Positions 50,794 through 60,200 are shown, counted from the first letter of the stretch. The stretch is 64,000 bases of DNA from an uncultured Eubacterium sp. (GCA_910577225.1 CAJTMV010000002.1:124001-188000), one strand, 5' to 3'. Translations and numbers: made by a program. The notes: generated by a model from the letters alone, not told the origin.

Positions 50794-52614
50794 TTAAAAG
50801 ATAAATCTATAGTAATCAAATAAGTGATCTTCAAAAGTTATGATATATTCCTGTTTACTTTTTCCACCTACTCTGGTCTCCTCTGACATATAATCTTTCA
50901 AATCAAACCCGATTGCGTTTTCTTCCTCTCCATCATAATACACAGCAGAACACGTTGTGACTGCCGCATCGTCCAGTATTCGCAGGTACAATCTGATACG
51001 ATTTGTATAAATAGCTGTAATTTCCTTTTCTTTAGATAACTCAACTTTTTGAATCTGACTGGCGCTTACGATTTCTATCGTATCGGTTACATATGTTTTT
51101 ACAAGATAAACGCCATCCTCTGCACATTCTAATTCGTTTTGTTTCAATTTGTTGGCCCGTTTCACCCATCTGCCTGACTGATATAAATAATAATCTGTCT
51201 TTAAACGCTTATCGACAGTTGAAAAAATATTGCAGCTGACACTTGGAACAAAACGGTTGTCCAACACGATCAGGTCGTTCTCCGATACATGATCAAACAG
51301 TCCGTCTTTTGTCGCATCTGCAAGCAGTTTGCGAGGCCGCTGGTACGTCAGTTTATTTGCCTCGTTAGATGAGCGCACTGCATATCGGGAAAAAGGCAGA
51401 ACCATGACGATCCATATACATAAACACAGATTCAAAACGATCGCCGCCTCTTTTCGCTCAGCCATAAAAAACGGCAATATCAGCAGACAGAAGCCGAATA
51501 TTTCCATAAAATAAGGCAAATAAGGAAGTTGTGTGACAGCCAGCTCCCTTTGATATTTGACAGATATTGCAACCAGCATGGAAGGTATTGCCCAAAGTAT
51601 CGCACCTATGCATAAACAGACTGCATACGTTTTCTTATTTATTTTTTTCTTTTCACTCATCCGTACATTCAGGATCACGCAGGCAATCAGGCCTGTCACA
51701 ACTATGACCGACAAAATATCTATATGACGAAAGACATAAAAAGGATTTGTATTTAAATAAGCCGGTTTTTCCGCTTTCCCCCAGTTTGCCAAAGGAACCG
51801 CTCCAAAAAACTGAATGCAAAATGTATCCCATATGCTTTTGATATCAAAACTTACAGCAATTCCATCATAGCTTTTTCCAGAAAAAAAGCTCTTCCAAAA
51901 AAAGGTAAATGCTGCGCCTCCTCCACAAATAGTCATATATGGTATGCATGATGAAACAACTTTTCGAATATCCGTCTTGTGATATAAAAAAGCATATACA
52001 CATAATATGATAGGGAATACCCAGCCTGTTTCATAAGTAAGCATGGAACAAAGCGCAAATACAGCGCTCATCCATATCAAATGTTTCCTTCCTTGTTCAA
52101 AATAACAGATCTCATATAAAGCTGCTAAAAATCCAAACAGCAGCACAATATGTACGAGTCCTCCATACATATTCATTACATTAACACCGTCATACGAATA
52201 TACCGGTATCAGCACACCTGCCAGCAGCATTGCGCTGTTTTTTAAATAACAACTGTCTGATAGTTTATATACAATATTTCCAAACAGATAAATCACAACG
52301 ATTGTAAAAATAATTAAATACAGCTTATACAAATAAATATTATTTACATAGTAAAAAACAGCATACTGTATCATGGCAAACGGAAAAATTCTCCCCTGAT
52401 GCATCCAGCCGTTATTCTGCTGCCACATATATTGCCAGATATTCGTTCCCTGTTCATTAATAACGCCTCTGATACACGAATTATAGATATCATCCGCATA
52501 ATACGGCGTAGATAAAAGTACGGAATAATATAAGAACAGAAAACTGAAAATCGCACAAACAAGTATGGCATCCACATGACTGTCAGCCATTTTCTTTTTT
52601 CGCGTCGCCTTCAT
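50794..52614 (-). CDS. Polytopic GT-C-like membrane protein, paralogue of 47281-49074
   Basis: A 606-residue protein with about 11 membrane helices and a C-terminal soluble domain of about 170 residues. YYADDIYNSCIRG in the first outer loop matches the YVGDDILNS of its paralogue, and the segments before the soluble domain (DGLFDHVSENDLIVLDNRF) align with it. Start: ATG at 52614 overlaps the preceding stop as ATGA and has GGGGGAGATCG upstream; an upstream extension of 18 codons lies inside the previous gene. Two related transferases may add sugars at different positions. Confidence 0.78.
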   Translation of the reverse strand: MKATRKKKMADSHVDAILVCAIFSFLFLYYSVLLSTPYYADDIYNSCIRGVINEQGTNIWQYMWQQNNGWMHQGRIFPFAMIQYAVFYYVNNIYLYKLYLIIFTIVVIYLFGNIVYKLSDSCYLKNSAMLLAGVLIPVYSYDGVNVMNMYGGLVHIVLLFGFLAALYEICYFEQGRKHLIWMSAVFALCSMLTYETGWVFPIILCVYAFLYHKTDIRKVVSSCIPYMTICGGGAAFTFFWKSFFSGKSYDGIAVSFDIKSIWDTFCIQFFGAVPLANWGKAEKPAYLNTNPFYVFRHIDILSVIVVTGLIACVILNVRMSEKKKINKKTYAVCLCIGAILWAIPSMLVAISVKYQRELAVTQLPYLPYFMEIFGFCLLILPFFMAERKEAAIVLNLCLCIWIVMVLPFSRYAVRSSNEANKLTYQRPRKLLADATKDGLFDHVSENDLIVLDNRFVPSVSCNIFSTVDKRLKTDYYLYQSGRWVKRANKLKQNELECAEDGVYLVKTYVTDTIEIVSASQIQKVELSKEKEITAIYTNRIRLYLRILDDAAVTTCSAVYYDGEEENAIGFDLKDYMSEETRVGGKSKQEYIITFEDHLFDYYRFIF

Positions 52615-53759
52615 CGATCTCCCCCGTTCTTTAATATTCGTAACATTTTTGCAGCACAGCCATCCCATGTATAACTTTTATAATTGTTAAGTTTTTCTTT
52701 ATCTTCCGAATAAGTTTTCGGATATTTCCGATACGTCTGCACATAATCTATAAATTCGTCTACATGTTCCAGTGAAAAATATCTGCAAAATTCTCCCCCT
52801 GCTTCATGCAAAACCGGAATATCGGCAGCCAGAACAATCGCTCCATTATGAATCGCCTCTATCACAGGCAGACCAAATCCTTCATTATAGCTTGGAAACG
52901 CTACCGCAAGCGTATGTTTATATAAAAATGATATTTCTTCATCGGTTGCGTCTTCTATCAAAAACAACTGCCTGCCAAACTGACAATGCTCCTTAACACT
53001 GGTAACAAACGATTCGATATTCCAGCCTATCCGCCCTGCAAAAACAAGACTGATCTCGTCTGCAAACAACTTCTGATCAAATGCGTTCAGTATAAATTTA
53101 TGATTCTTTCTTGGCTCTAATGTTCCAACCATTAAAATATATGCTCCTTTTTCCGGAATTTTTTTTATCTTATCCCGAACTTTCTGACCGCTCTTATACT
53201 GCTGCATATCGCTTCCCAGTTTTACTACCGCGGTATGGATATTCTCTGCGTCTGTTCCTTCTGTAATTTGTTTTAATGCGTCGACGGTCGCATGTGCATT
53301 GGTAATAATCAGATCTGCATATTTTAACTGTGCGCCCAGATATTCCATAAAGCATACCGTAGTAAACGCATGGCAGTAAACAGCTTCTGTAACTGGTATT
53401 ACATCATAAATATGAGCTGCCAGTTTCACGCCCTGTTCCTTTAAAGCGGGAAGCAGATAGCTTCTTTTCAACGGATTCATCCATACGCTGTCCATATCGA
53501 AAAATATATGCTGACGACCAAATTCACTTATTTTCATCTTTTTTGCAGAAAGCAGTTTTTTCTTTTTCAATCTGCCGGTATAGTATTGATAAAATTTTAT
53601 ACTATCTACAATCCAAAACCAGTTCTTTTGTGTATCATATTTTAATAACAGCAGTTCCTCTTTTCTCTCTATCCACCTTACGGTTACCTCTTTTACAACT
53701 CTCTGTATCCCTGATATGTAATCTACATTCAATAGTTCTGTTACATCTATACAAATCAT
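52611..53759 (-). CDS. Family 4 glycosyltransferase
   Basis: A 382-residue GT-B glycosyltransferase. The C-terminal half has the GT4 signature: VGTLEPRKNHKFILNAF, VFAGRIGWN, AFPSYNEGFGLPVIEAI with the donor-binding E-x7-E, and GGEFCRYFSLEHVDEFI. Start: ATG 53757-53759 overlaps the upstream stop (ATGA) and is chosen over a 32-codon upstream extension. It acts in the cytoplasm, probably elongating the chain before export by Wzm/Wzt. Confidence 0.92.
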   Translation of the reverse strand: MICIDVTELLNVDYISGIQRVVKEVTVRWIERKEELLLLKYDTQKNWFWIVDSIKFYQYYTGRLKKKKLLSAKKMKISEFGRQHIFFDMDSVWMNPLKRSYLLPALKEQGVKLAAHIYDVIPVTEAVYCHAFTTVCFMEYLGAQLKYADLIITNAHATVDALKQITEGTDAENIHTAVVKLGSDMQQYKSGQKVRDKIKKIPEKGAYILMVGTLEPRKNHKFILNAFDQKLFADEISLVFAGRIGWNIESFVTSVKEHCQFGRQLFLIEDATDEEISFLYKHTLAVAFPSYNEGFGLPVIEAIHNGAIVLAADIPVLHEAGGEFCRYFSLEHVDEFIDYVQTYRKYPKTYSEDKEKLNNYKSYTWDGCAAKMLRILKNGGDR

Positions 53760-54280
53760 TCTGGTTTCCTTTTTCTCCCTGTGATCCGGCGCACAATGTT
53801 TCGAATGCTGTTCGGCATTTTTACCCATATTGGTATCACCAGACTTCCAAAGCATTTCGCTTTCACTGACTGAACCTGCAGCCGTAATATTTGCGCCCTG
53901 CTGTAATGCCTGTTCTTTTTCCAGTTGCGCCTGAACTCCCTGATACCGGTTACCTTCTTATTTAATGTCATAAATTCCGCCGACTGAATCACCCCGGACA
54001 ATACCATATACTGCATGAAATCTTCCGTTTCCTTTTCTACATTTTCATACGTCTTATAACAGCCCTCATCCGGCAGCCTGTTCAGGCATCGCAAATATAC
54101 CGCAGCCAGATAATCCTCCTTATCCAGACCAAAAAATTCATCGGTATGTACAAGATTTGGAGATTTTCCGATGAATACAGAAAACGCTTTATAACTATAA
54201 CGAAATGCTTCTCCATGCTTTATCATGTTATCATTTGCCAGATCAAATATTTTTCGATAGATACTTATAGAATCACCCAT
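53756..54280 (-). CDS. DUF4214-like protein of the glycan locus
   Basis: A 174-residue protein. The central stretch FFGLDKEDYLAAVYLRCLNR...YMVLSGVIQSAEFM follows the DUF4214 pattern, a short helical domain often joined to glycosyltransferases and surface proteins. The basic C-terminus (IVRRITGRKRKPE) may bind the membrane or polymer. It is overlapped by the GT4 gene by 4 bp, so the two proteins may act together, as in fused DUF4214-glycosyltransferases. No catalytic motif visible. Confidence 0.75.
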   Translation of the reverse strand: MGDSISIYRKIFDLANDNMIKHGEAFRYSYKAFSVFIGKSPNLVHTDEFFGLDKEDYLAAVYLRCLNRLPDEGCYKTYENVEKETEDFMQYMVLSGVIQSAEFMTLNKKVTGIREFRRNWKKNRHYSRAQILRLQVQSVKAKCFGSLVIPIWVKMPNSIRNIVRRITGRKRKPE

Positions 54281-54306
54281 TTTACCTAACCATATCTCCT
54301 GTTTTC

Positions 54307-55353
54307 TTATGTATGCCTGCCCGTATCTCTTATTTTTCCAAGCGGACGGTCAATAAATACATACAGCACGATTGCCAGCATTGCAGATACCAGCAACATC
54401 GGAACAATTACAAAATCTGTTCCCCATCCAAGCCAGTCTGCAAAGACCGGAGAGATGGAACAAATCGCCATAATCATTGCTCTTGCCAGCTTCTGCACAA
54501 TATAAATGTCTGCGCTAAAGGATGCGCATGCCCGCTGCAGTTCCCCCCCCCACTCCGTTTTTTGTGTTGCCACTATTAAGATACACACCTCAATGATTAC
54601 AGAAAACCAGATCTTTCTTTCCGTCAGTTCATGTTTCCCGGAGCCAAATGCAAAGAGCGACAAATAAAAAACATTTAACAGTACAAACAGCATGCCTTTG
54701 TATTTCACAACTGGAAATTTGTCTTTCAAAAAATAAAGAAAACCACCTGTCATAAATATAAAATAACTTCCAAAGACACTCCGATACCGATAAGTTGGAA
54801 AGTCCAGACCTGCCATATATGTGAACAGCGGATAAACAAGACTCAGCAAAAACAGCCCGACATAATACAGCTTATTTCTCTTCCACAATTTTATCAAAAG
54901 AGGAGCCGTCAGATAAAAAAACAAGTTGACGCTATGTGTCCAGGCCTGTGTGGTGATTGTCGGAAATCCATTCAAAAGCAAAGCCGTACTGACATGCCCC
55001 TTGCATTGGTATCCCAAAAAGAGTTCCCTGCATATTTCCTGAAAAGAGTAGGAATCCAGAGCAGCTACAAACAGTTTTTCTTTTTGTGCGGCAATGACTA
55101 CCTCATTGCCGCACAAAACATATAAAAGCATCGAAGCTGCAAATACTGCCGCATATGCCGGATATAATTTCAGCCATCGATTCAGCCAGAATTTTCCCAA
55201 TCTGTTTTCATATTTTTGGTCAAGAACGAGCATAATTGCATAACCACTCATAAGATAAAACCCAAATACAGCGCTGTACCCAATAATGCCAAGCATCGTA
55301 CATGAATGAAAGATCACAATCTCTATGCTTAAAATAAGTCGAAAGATTCCCAT
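54307..55353 (-). CDS. Acyltransferase family 3 (O-acetylase-like) with a poly-G tract
   Basis: A 348-residue integral membrane acyltransferase with about ten helices. FRLILSIEIVIFHSCTMLG with the conserved His in the first helix and YSAVFGFYLMSGYAIM match OafA-type enzymes that O-acetylate surface sugars. Start: ATG at 55353 with AGGAAGGAT upstream, preferred over a frame opening 26 codons earlier inside the previous gene. Near residue 269 (TEWGGELQ) the coding strand has nine G in a row; slippage would remove the last two or three helices and switch the enzyme off. The gene follows the fusion gene by 13 bp. Confidence 0.88.
   Translation of the reverse strand: MGIFRLILSIEIVIFHSCTMLGIIGYSAVFGFYLMSGYAIMLVLDQKYENRLGKFWLNRWLKLYPAYAAVFAASMLLYVLCGNEVVIAAQKEKLFVAALDSYSFQEICRELFLGYQCKGHVSTALLLNGFPTITTQAWTHSVNLFFYLTAPLLIKLWKRNKLYYVGLFLLSLVYPLFTYMAGLDFPTYRYRSVFGSYFIFMTGGFLYFLKDKFPVVKYKGMLFVLLNVFYLSLFAFGSGKHELTERKIWFSVIIEVCILIVATQKTEWGGELQRACASFSADIYIVQKLARAMIMAICSISPVFADWLGWGTDFVIVPMLLVSAMLAIVLYVFIDRPLGKIRDTGRHT
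54543..54551 (-). repeat. Nine-G homopolymer in the acyltransferase gene
   Basis: Nine consecutive C on the plus strand, G on the coding strand. The frame is intact in this sequence. Its length equals the tract at 45771-45779. Confidence 0.9.
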
Positions 55354-55366
55354 ACGATTATCCTTC

Positions 55367-57514
55367 CTATTTCCTGACTGCTCCAAACGTCCAGCTGACC
55401 GGTTCTGTTTTGTAATCGTCTGGCATCTCATCCATCAGTCCGTTTCCAATTGCTATGACGTATTCCACATAAAATCCATGTTCATCGAGTTCCCTGACCA
55501 TATCCTCTTTTGTCCAGAACATATCGTAGATATTATAATTCTCCCAGCCAGTTACTTCACGCAGTTTCATCTCAAAGACCAGATTCGGCACATCAAAAAT
55601 CAGAATTCCGTTTTCTTTTAAGTTCCCATGTATTTTTTTATATAATTCTTTTCTTGATGCATATTCAAAATGTCTGAGATACCGAAATGTCGTTACGACA
55701 TCGTACTGGTCCCCGATTGTATCCTCAAAATAATCCGCGTGAATCACACGCAGTCTTGCATCCCTGCCAAGACGTTCTTTTAATACATCCAGCATTGCCG
55801 CAGATGCGTCAACCGCCGTACAACGCCCGAATTTTAACGATTCCTGCGTAATTCTTCCGTCTCCGGGAGCAATATCCAGCAGTTCCGGCAGTTTTTGCTT
55901 TCTCTTCCCATATTTGTCATTGATAATGGCACACACTGATTTTCTTTCCAAAAAATCAATACAGTTTTGCGGATATCTCACAAAACGTTCCTTCTTATAA
56001 TTTTGGGCAATTTCCATTTTAGAATAGTATTTTTTAATTTCAGCCTGCCCTTTCACCAAATATTTTCCGACCGATTCCAGCCGGCTGCTCCATTCGCCAA
56101 GTGTGGTAATTTCATCCGGCACATATCTTAAGAGCATTTTTAATACATAATCTGTAAAGAGGCTGCCATCCAGCCTGTCTGCTAACACCCTTCTTTGGTA
56201 ACCGCGGCAAAAATATTTTCGTTTTTCCCTGATAACATGCAGCGCATCCTGTAAAGATTCTCCCTCCGGTCTGCATACAAGTCCCATTTCCAGCTCCGCA
56301 ACCAGTTCAGCCACGCCTGATTTGGAAGTACATACGACCGGTACGCCGGTCAGCATCGCCTCCAAAGCAGATACAGAACATGCATGGTTACTGTTTTCAC
56401 TCGCATAAGGAATCAAAAGACAATCGATCTGACTGTAAAATCTTTCCATATCATAATATCCCATGATTATTTTACAGTTTGGAACCTTCGCCAGGCGATC
56501 CGGCAAAGCAACTGTCGCTTCTCTCCATAAAACAAGAAACTCCGCATTCTGCTCCTTTTCAATTAAATCGCAAAGCAGGAATATTCCCCTGTCCGCCATT
56601 TGCTTTTCATTCATTGGCGATGAAGCAAAGCCTGCCGTTATTTTTCCTTCCTGTTTTTCCATACGCGCCGCAGCAGATATTTTTCTTTGATCCACAAGCG
56701 GATAACAGAAGCGGATATTTTTAAATCCCGCCTGTTCCATAATTTTTTTTGCGTGTTTTGAACAAACAGTATAATGATGCATGCCAAGATCGTTCACATG
56801 AAGCAGCGCTTCACGAGCCTGCTGCGATACGCCCTCCAACGGATTTTGTGCAGAGAGCCGAATCATTGCAGGATACTTTAAAAACAGGCCGTTCGCCATA
56901 AGCGCTATCCCAGCTGTGGCTTCCATTGCAATTACAAGATGTATGTTCATGCGGGAAAAATATGCTTCTAATTTGCTTTCCGGAGCATATACAATGCCCC
57001 CGTCTTCTTCTATTTCTTTCTGCTCACTTTCCAACGTCACAAATCGCACATCATAAGTTGTGCTTTGTTTCAACAGCAAAAATATCTGATGAGCTTCTGC
57101 TCTGATTGCTTCGTATTTTCCAAACTGTCTCCATCCACAGCATACAAGGACCAGACTACCGTTCTTTCCAGCTGTGATCTTTTTCTCAATCTCTGTTTCA
57201 AATGCCGCTCCCAGCTGTTCAAAATGCATGTCCTGTGCGTTGCTTCGTCTGTCTGCAATGTACCTGCTGACCGCTGGTTCGTGCATGACGTCAATATTAT
57301 GATATCCAATCGCATCTGATACCTGCATGGCATAAAATCGATCGATTTTTTTTCTGCACTGCCGTATCTCTGTCTTATGTTCTTCCTCGCGTTTTTTGGA
57401 CGCTTCGCTTTCTCGTTCTATCTTTTGATCGATTTCATCTGCGTATGTTTTTAAACGCAGCTCGATCAGATTTAAAATCTTTTGGCGGGCATATTTTTTG
57501 CATTTCCTAAACAT
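55367..57514 (-). CDS. Glycosyltransferase-methyltransferase fusion
   Basis: A 715-residue cytoplasmic protein. A basic N-terminus leads to a charged coiled coil (about 20-60). A GT-B glycosyltransferase domain follows (about 110-460; GKITAGFASSPMNEKQ, IMGYYDMERFYSQIDCLLIPYASENSN, SALEAMLTGVPVVCTSKSGVAELV). A class I SAM methyltransferase ends it (about 540-715; motif I LLDIAPGDGRITQES, AVDASAAMLDVL, TFRYLRHFEYASRKELY). The gene stands directly after wzt. In ABC-exported O-antigens a methylated or phosphorylated chain end is the export signal read by the Wzt C-terminal domain, so this fusion may add and methylate the terminal sugar. That role is inferred. AAAGGAACGACAGC precedes the ATG. Confidence 0.85.
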   Translation of the reverse strand: MFRKCKKYARQKILNLIELRLKTYADEIDQKIERESEASKKREEEHKTEIRQCRKKIDRFYAMQVSDAIGYHNIDVMHEPAVSRYIADRRSNAQDMHFEQLGAAFETEIEKKITAGKNGSLVLVCCGWRQFGKYEAIRAEAHQIFLLLKQSTTYDVRFVTLESEQKEIEEDGGIVYAPESKLEAYFSRMNIHLVIAMEATAGIALMANGLFLKYPAMIRLSAQNPLEGVSQQAREALLHVNDLGMHHYTVCSKHAKKIMEQAGFKNIRFCYPLVDQRKISAAARMEKQEGKITAGFASSPMNEKQMADRGIFLLCDLIEKEQNAEFLVLWREATVALPDRLAKVPNCKIIMGYYDMERFYSQIDCLLIPYASENSNHACSVSALEAMLTGVPVVCTSKSGVAELVAELEMGLVCRPEGESLQDALHVIREKRKYFCRGYQRRVLADRLDGSLFTDYVLKMLLRYVPDEITTLGEWSSRLESVGKYLVKGQAEIKKYYSKMEIAQNYKKERFVRYPQNCIDFLERKSVCAIINDKYGKRKQKLPELLDIAPGDGRITQESLKFGRCTAVDASAAMLDVLKERLGRDARLRVIHADYFEDTIGDQYDVVTTFRYLRHFEYASRKELYKKIHGNLKENGILIFDVPNLVFEMKLREVTGWENYNIYDMFWTKEDMVRELDEHGFYVEYVIAIGNGLMDEMPDDYKTEPVSWTFGAVRK

Positions 57515-57562
57515 GCTGTCGTTCCTTTCTTTTCCTCACTGATCCGCTGATGCATACAAAAT

Positions 57563-58831
57563 CTACCTGACCATCCATTTATGATCCAGTCTTACGAAGC
57601 CGATTTCGTCTACTGTTGTATACACCTCAAAGATACATCCTTTTTCAGCATAGTCTAACGGCATCATATCAGAGTTGCGCAGCGCCACATCTATCCAGTA
57701 TTCTCCCGCAATTAAATTCATTTTTTCAATTCTGCATATAATTTTACCTTTTTCGCACAGCTGCAGATTATGAATCCCTTCACGCTGTGTATTTGTTCCA
57801 TAGCAGACGACTCCATCATTTCGAAAAAGTTTCAATCCAACCAGCGGCTGATCCAGTTCCTTCTTTTCCGCTACATATTCTATTTCAATATCCACGCTTT
57901 CTCCGCATTTTATCTTTGCGGTTTTCTTTCCATTTTGGACCAGTGACACACTTTGAATCTTCGTTTTCTTTCTCTGCTTTGCCGCTTCTGTCAGTGAGAT
58001 CGCATCTGCAGATGTTTCTTCCTGTCTGGTTATTTCCTTTTGGATTTCGTTTCCCTTAGTTGTTTCTTCCGATACATCTGTCATATCTTTATGCTGTGCT
58101 CCCATATCATCCAGGTAATGTTCCAAAACAACGGCAGACAGACCGATTTCCTGTACTTTTCCGTCGTTCACCCATATCGTATTTTTACAAATCTGTTCGA
58201 TCTGACCAGCCGCATGCGACACAATCACAATCGTTGTCCCTTTTGCTTTGATTTCCCGAAGCCTGCGCATACACTTCGCCTGAAAGCCTGCATCGCCAAC
58301 TGCCAGTATTTCATCAATGAGCAAAATATCAGCATCCACATTCATTGCAACCGCAAATGCCAGACGCATATACATACCAGAAGAATAGGTACGTACCGGA
58401 CAGTCAATAAATGCCTCCAGTTCTGAAAATGCTATGATATCTCCCATCCGTCTTTCGATTTCTTCTTTCGTAAGCCCGAATATCGATGCATTAATAGAAA
58501 TATTTTCTCTGCCGCTTAAGTCCGGATGAAATCCTGCGCCCAGCTCTATCAGACTTGATACCCGCCCGCACATTTCCACTGTACCGCTGTCCGGATACAT
58601 AATTTTCGCCAGAAGTTTTAGCATCGTGCTCTTCCCGCACCCATTATGGCCAATCAGACCAACCGCTTCTCCTTTGGCTATCTCAAAGCTGATATCATCC
58701 AAAACGATACGCTCTTTATAAGAACGCCGTTTATGGAACAGCAGTTTCTCCTTAAGTGTCTGGCCTTTGTCCCTGTATACTCTGAATTTTTTCGTTACAT
58801 TTTTTACTTCAATCGCATTTTTCGGCTTCAT
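57563..58831 (-). CDS. wzt: Wzt, ABC exporter ATPase with carbohydrate-binding domain
   Basis: A 422-residue polysaccharide-export ATPase. The ATPase half (1-245) has GHNGCGKST, signature YSSGMYMRLAFA and ILLIDEILAVGD. A linker (250-290) leads to a C-terminal beta-sandwich (IQSVSLVQNGKKTAKIKCGE, GLKLFRNDGVVCYGTNTQ, GEYWIDVALRN) of the Wzt_C type that in studied systems recognises the modified end of the glycan. Start: the wzm stop and this ATG share one base (TGATG at 58831); a GTG one codon earlier is less likely. Partner of the permease encoded upstream. Confidence 0.94.
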   Translation of the reverse strand: MKPKNAIEVKNVTKKFRVYRDKGQTLKEKLLFHKRRSYKERIVLDDISFEIAKGEAVGLIGHNGCGKSTMLKLLAKIMYPDSGTVEMCGRVSSLIELGAGFHPDLSGRENISINASIFGLTKEEIERRMGDIIAFSELEAFIDCPVRTYSSGMYMRLAFAVAMNVDADILLIDEILAVGDAGFQAKCMRRLREIKAKGTTIVIVSHAAGQIEQICKNTIWVNDGKVQEIGLSAVVLEHYLDDMGAQHKDMTDVSEETTKGNEIQKEITRQEETSADAISLTEAAKQRKKTKIQSVSLVQNGKKTAKIKCGESVDIEIEYVAEKKELDQPLVGLKLFRNDGVVCYGTNTQREGIHNLQLCEKGKIICRIEKMNLIAGEYWIDVALRNSDMMPLDYAEKGCIFEVYTTVDEIGFVRLDHKWMVR

Positions 58832-59607
58832 CACATTTCCTCAGCAAAACGCCTTTGCAGACGCCGGAACACATACCAGCCGGCGAAAAGCACTCCTGCA
58901 GCAACGATTGCTGCCGACAACAGTGTATCTGTCTTTGGCATTTTTCCATAATATAAGATATCTCTGTACGCAGTGATCACACCCGTCATCGGATTGATCG
59001 TGAATATCCAGCGCACATGTTCCGGCGCCTGCTCCTTCGCATACATAACCGGCGTCAAAAACTGCCATGCCATCATTACGATCCCTAACAGATATTCCAA
59101 ATCCCTGATATAAACCATAACTGCGCTCATCACAAATGTAAATCCAAGCGCCAGCACATATTCAGCAGCCATAAGAAACGGGAGACAAAAAACTGCTCCC
59201 GGACGCAGCGGATATCCCGCACAGATCAATACCGCAAGAATCACAAGAAAACCAAGCAGCATATTTACAAACTGGCTCGTGACATAGGAAACTGGCAGTA
59301 CTTCCCTTGGAAAATAGATTTTTTTTACCATATCCTGCTGTGCCAGAATACATCCGGCGCCGCCTGTCAGCGAAGTGCTAAAAAAAATCCATGGTATCAG
59401 CGCCACAAACAAAAACAAATAATAGTCTTTCATTCCTGATCGCATAATCGTTGAAAATACCATCGTATATACCGCAAGCTGCAGCAGCGGATTTAAAAAT
59501 GACCATAAAAACCCGAGCACCGAACCTTTATATCTGCCTTTCAGATCTCTTTTTACAAGCGCACAGATCATTTCCCGATAGGCATAGATCTCTTTTATTC
59601 TTTCCAA
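58831..59607 (-). CDS. wzm: Wzm, ABC exporter permease
   Basis: A 258-residue ABC-2 type permease with six membrane helices. LVKRDLKGRYKGSVLGFLWSFLNPLLQLAVY near the N-terminus is the usual Wzm/TagG opening, and the C-terminal FTINPMTGVITAYRDILYYG is typical. Start: TTG at 59607, with AGGGAGATAATT immediately before; no ATG fits. It exports the lipid-linked polymer with Wzt. It is the first glycan gene after the XRE regulator, 48 bp away. Confidence 0.93.
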   Translation of the reverse strand: MERIKEIYAYREMICALVKRDLKGRYKGSVLGFLWSFLNPLLQLAVYTMVFSTIMRSGMKDYYLFLFVALIPWIFFSTSLTGGAGCILAQQDMVKKIYFPREVLPVSYVTSQFVNMLLGFLVILAVLICAGYPLRPGAVFCLPFLMAAEYVLALGFTFVMSAVMVYIRDLEYLLGIVMMAWQFLTPVMYAKEQAPEHVRWIFTINPMTGVITAYRDILYYGKMPKTDTLLSAAIVAAGVLFAGWYVFRRLQRRFAEEM

Positions 59608-59655
59608 AATTATCTCCCTGTGATGATTCCCGACAACATATATCGCACATTTTCC

Positions 59656-60003
59656 CTATATCAATGGCTGTTTGCTGCTCATAATATCAGCCACTGACTT
59701 CATAATTCTAAGATACATCGAATAGCTGTCATCCTTCTTATGATCTGTACCCTGCCACATGCTACACAGCTGTTCCTCCGAAGGCAGTGTAATTCCCCAG
59801 AGCAGCGTATCCGCATTTGTTTCCAGCTCCCTGCAAATATTTGCAAACGTATCTATACTCATTTTCCGTGTCCCACGCTCAATATGACTTACAAAGTTCA
59901 GGCTGATACCGCATTTTTTCGCAAGCATCTCCTGCGACCAGCCTTTCGCTTTTCGAATCTGCCGGATTCTTGATCCTATTTTTTCGTAATCTAATTCCTG
60001 CAT
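59656..60003 (-). CDS. XRE-family transcriptional regulator
   Basis: A 115-residue protein. The helix-turn-helix IGSRIRQIRKAKGWSQEMLAKKCGISLNFVSHIERGTRKMS fills residues 8-48; the rest is helical (ITLPSEEQLCSMWQGTDHKK, YSMYLRIMKSVADIM). Lachnospiraceae glycan and adhesin loci often begin with such a regulator. It stands at the head of the polysaccharide series, downstream of a promoter flanked by palindromic repeats, which are possible binding sites. AAGGAAGATAGG precedes the ATG. Probably co-transcribed with wzm. Confidence 0.88.
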   Translation of the reverse strand: MQELDYEKIGSRIRQIRKAKGWSQEMLAKKCGISLNFVSHIERGTRKMSIDTFANICRELETNADTLLWGITLPSEEQLCSMWQGTDHKKDDSYSMYLRIMKSVADIMSSKQPLI

Positions 60004-60088
60004 ATCCTATCTTCCTTTTATCAGGCAATTTCTCTCCTCTGCATATATTTTTGAATCATAACTGCAGCAAAATTTCAGCAGTATTTTG

Positions 60089-60134
60089 TAGTACATAACA
60101 TTTTATAAAGAATTGTTACGCAAAAAGTGTACTA
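60089..60134. repeat. Left inverted-repeat element flanking the glycan promoter
   Basis: A 46-bp element beginning TAGTACATAACA and ending TGTACTA. Its reverse complement matches the right element (60413-60449) at 34 of 37 positions after removal of one 9-bp insertion (CTTTTTGCG). It lies in the leader between the promoter and the XRE gene. Confidence 0.85.
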
Positions 60135-60171
60135 TTAGTAAATAATATTGCGAAAAATATAGCCTGATAGT

Positions 60172-60200
60172 ATTCTATTCGCTTTTCACGTTTTTTTCAA
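60172..60200 (-). promoter_or_regulatory. Candidate promoter of the glycan locus
   Basis: On the minus strand TTGAAA (60195-60200), 17 bp, TAGAAT (60172-60177). It points towards the XRE gene and the glycan genes and lies between the two inverted-repeat elements. Nearby, AGACAAAATTATGTCT (60220-60235) is a short palindrome and possible operator. Confidence 0.6.
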
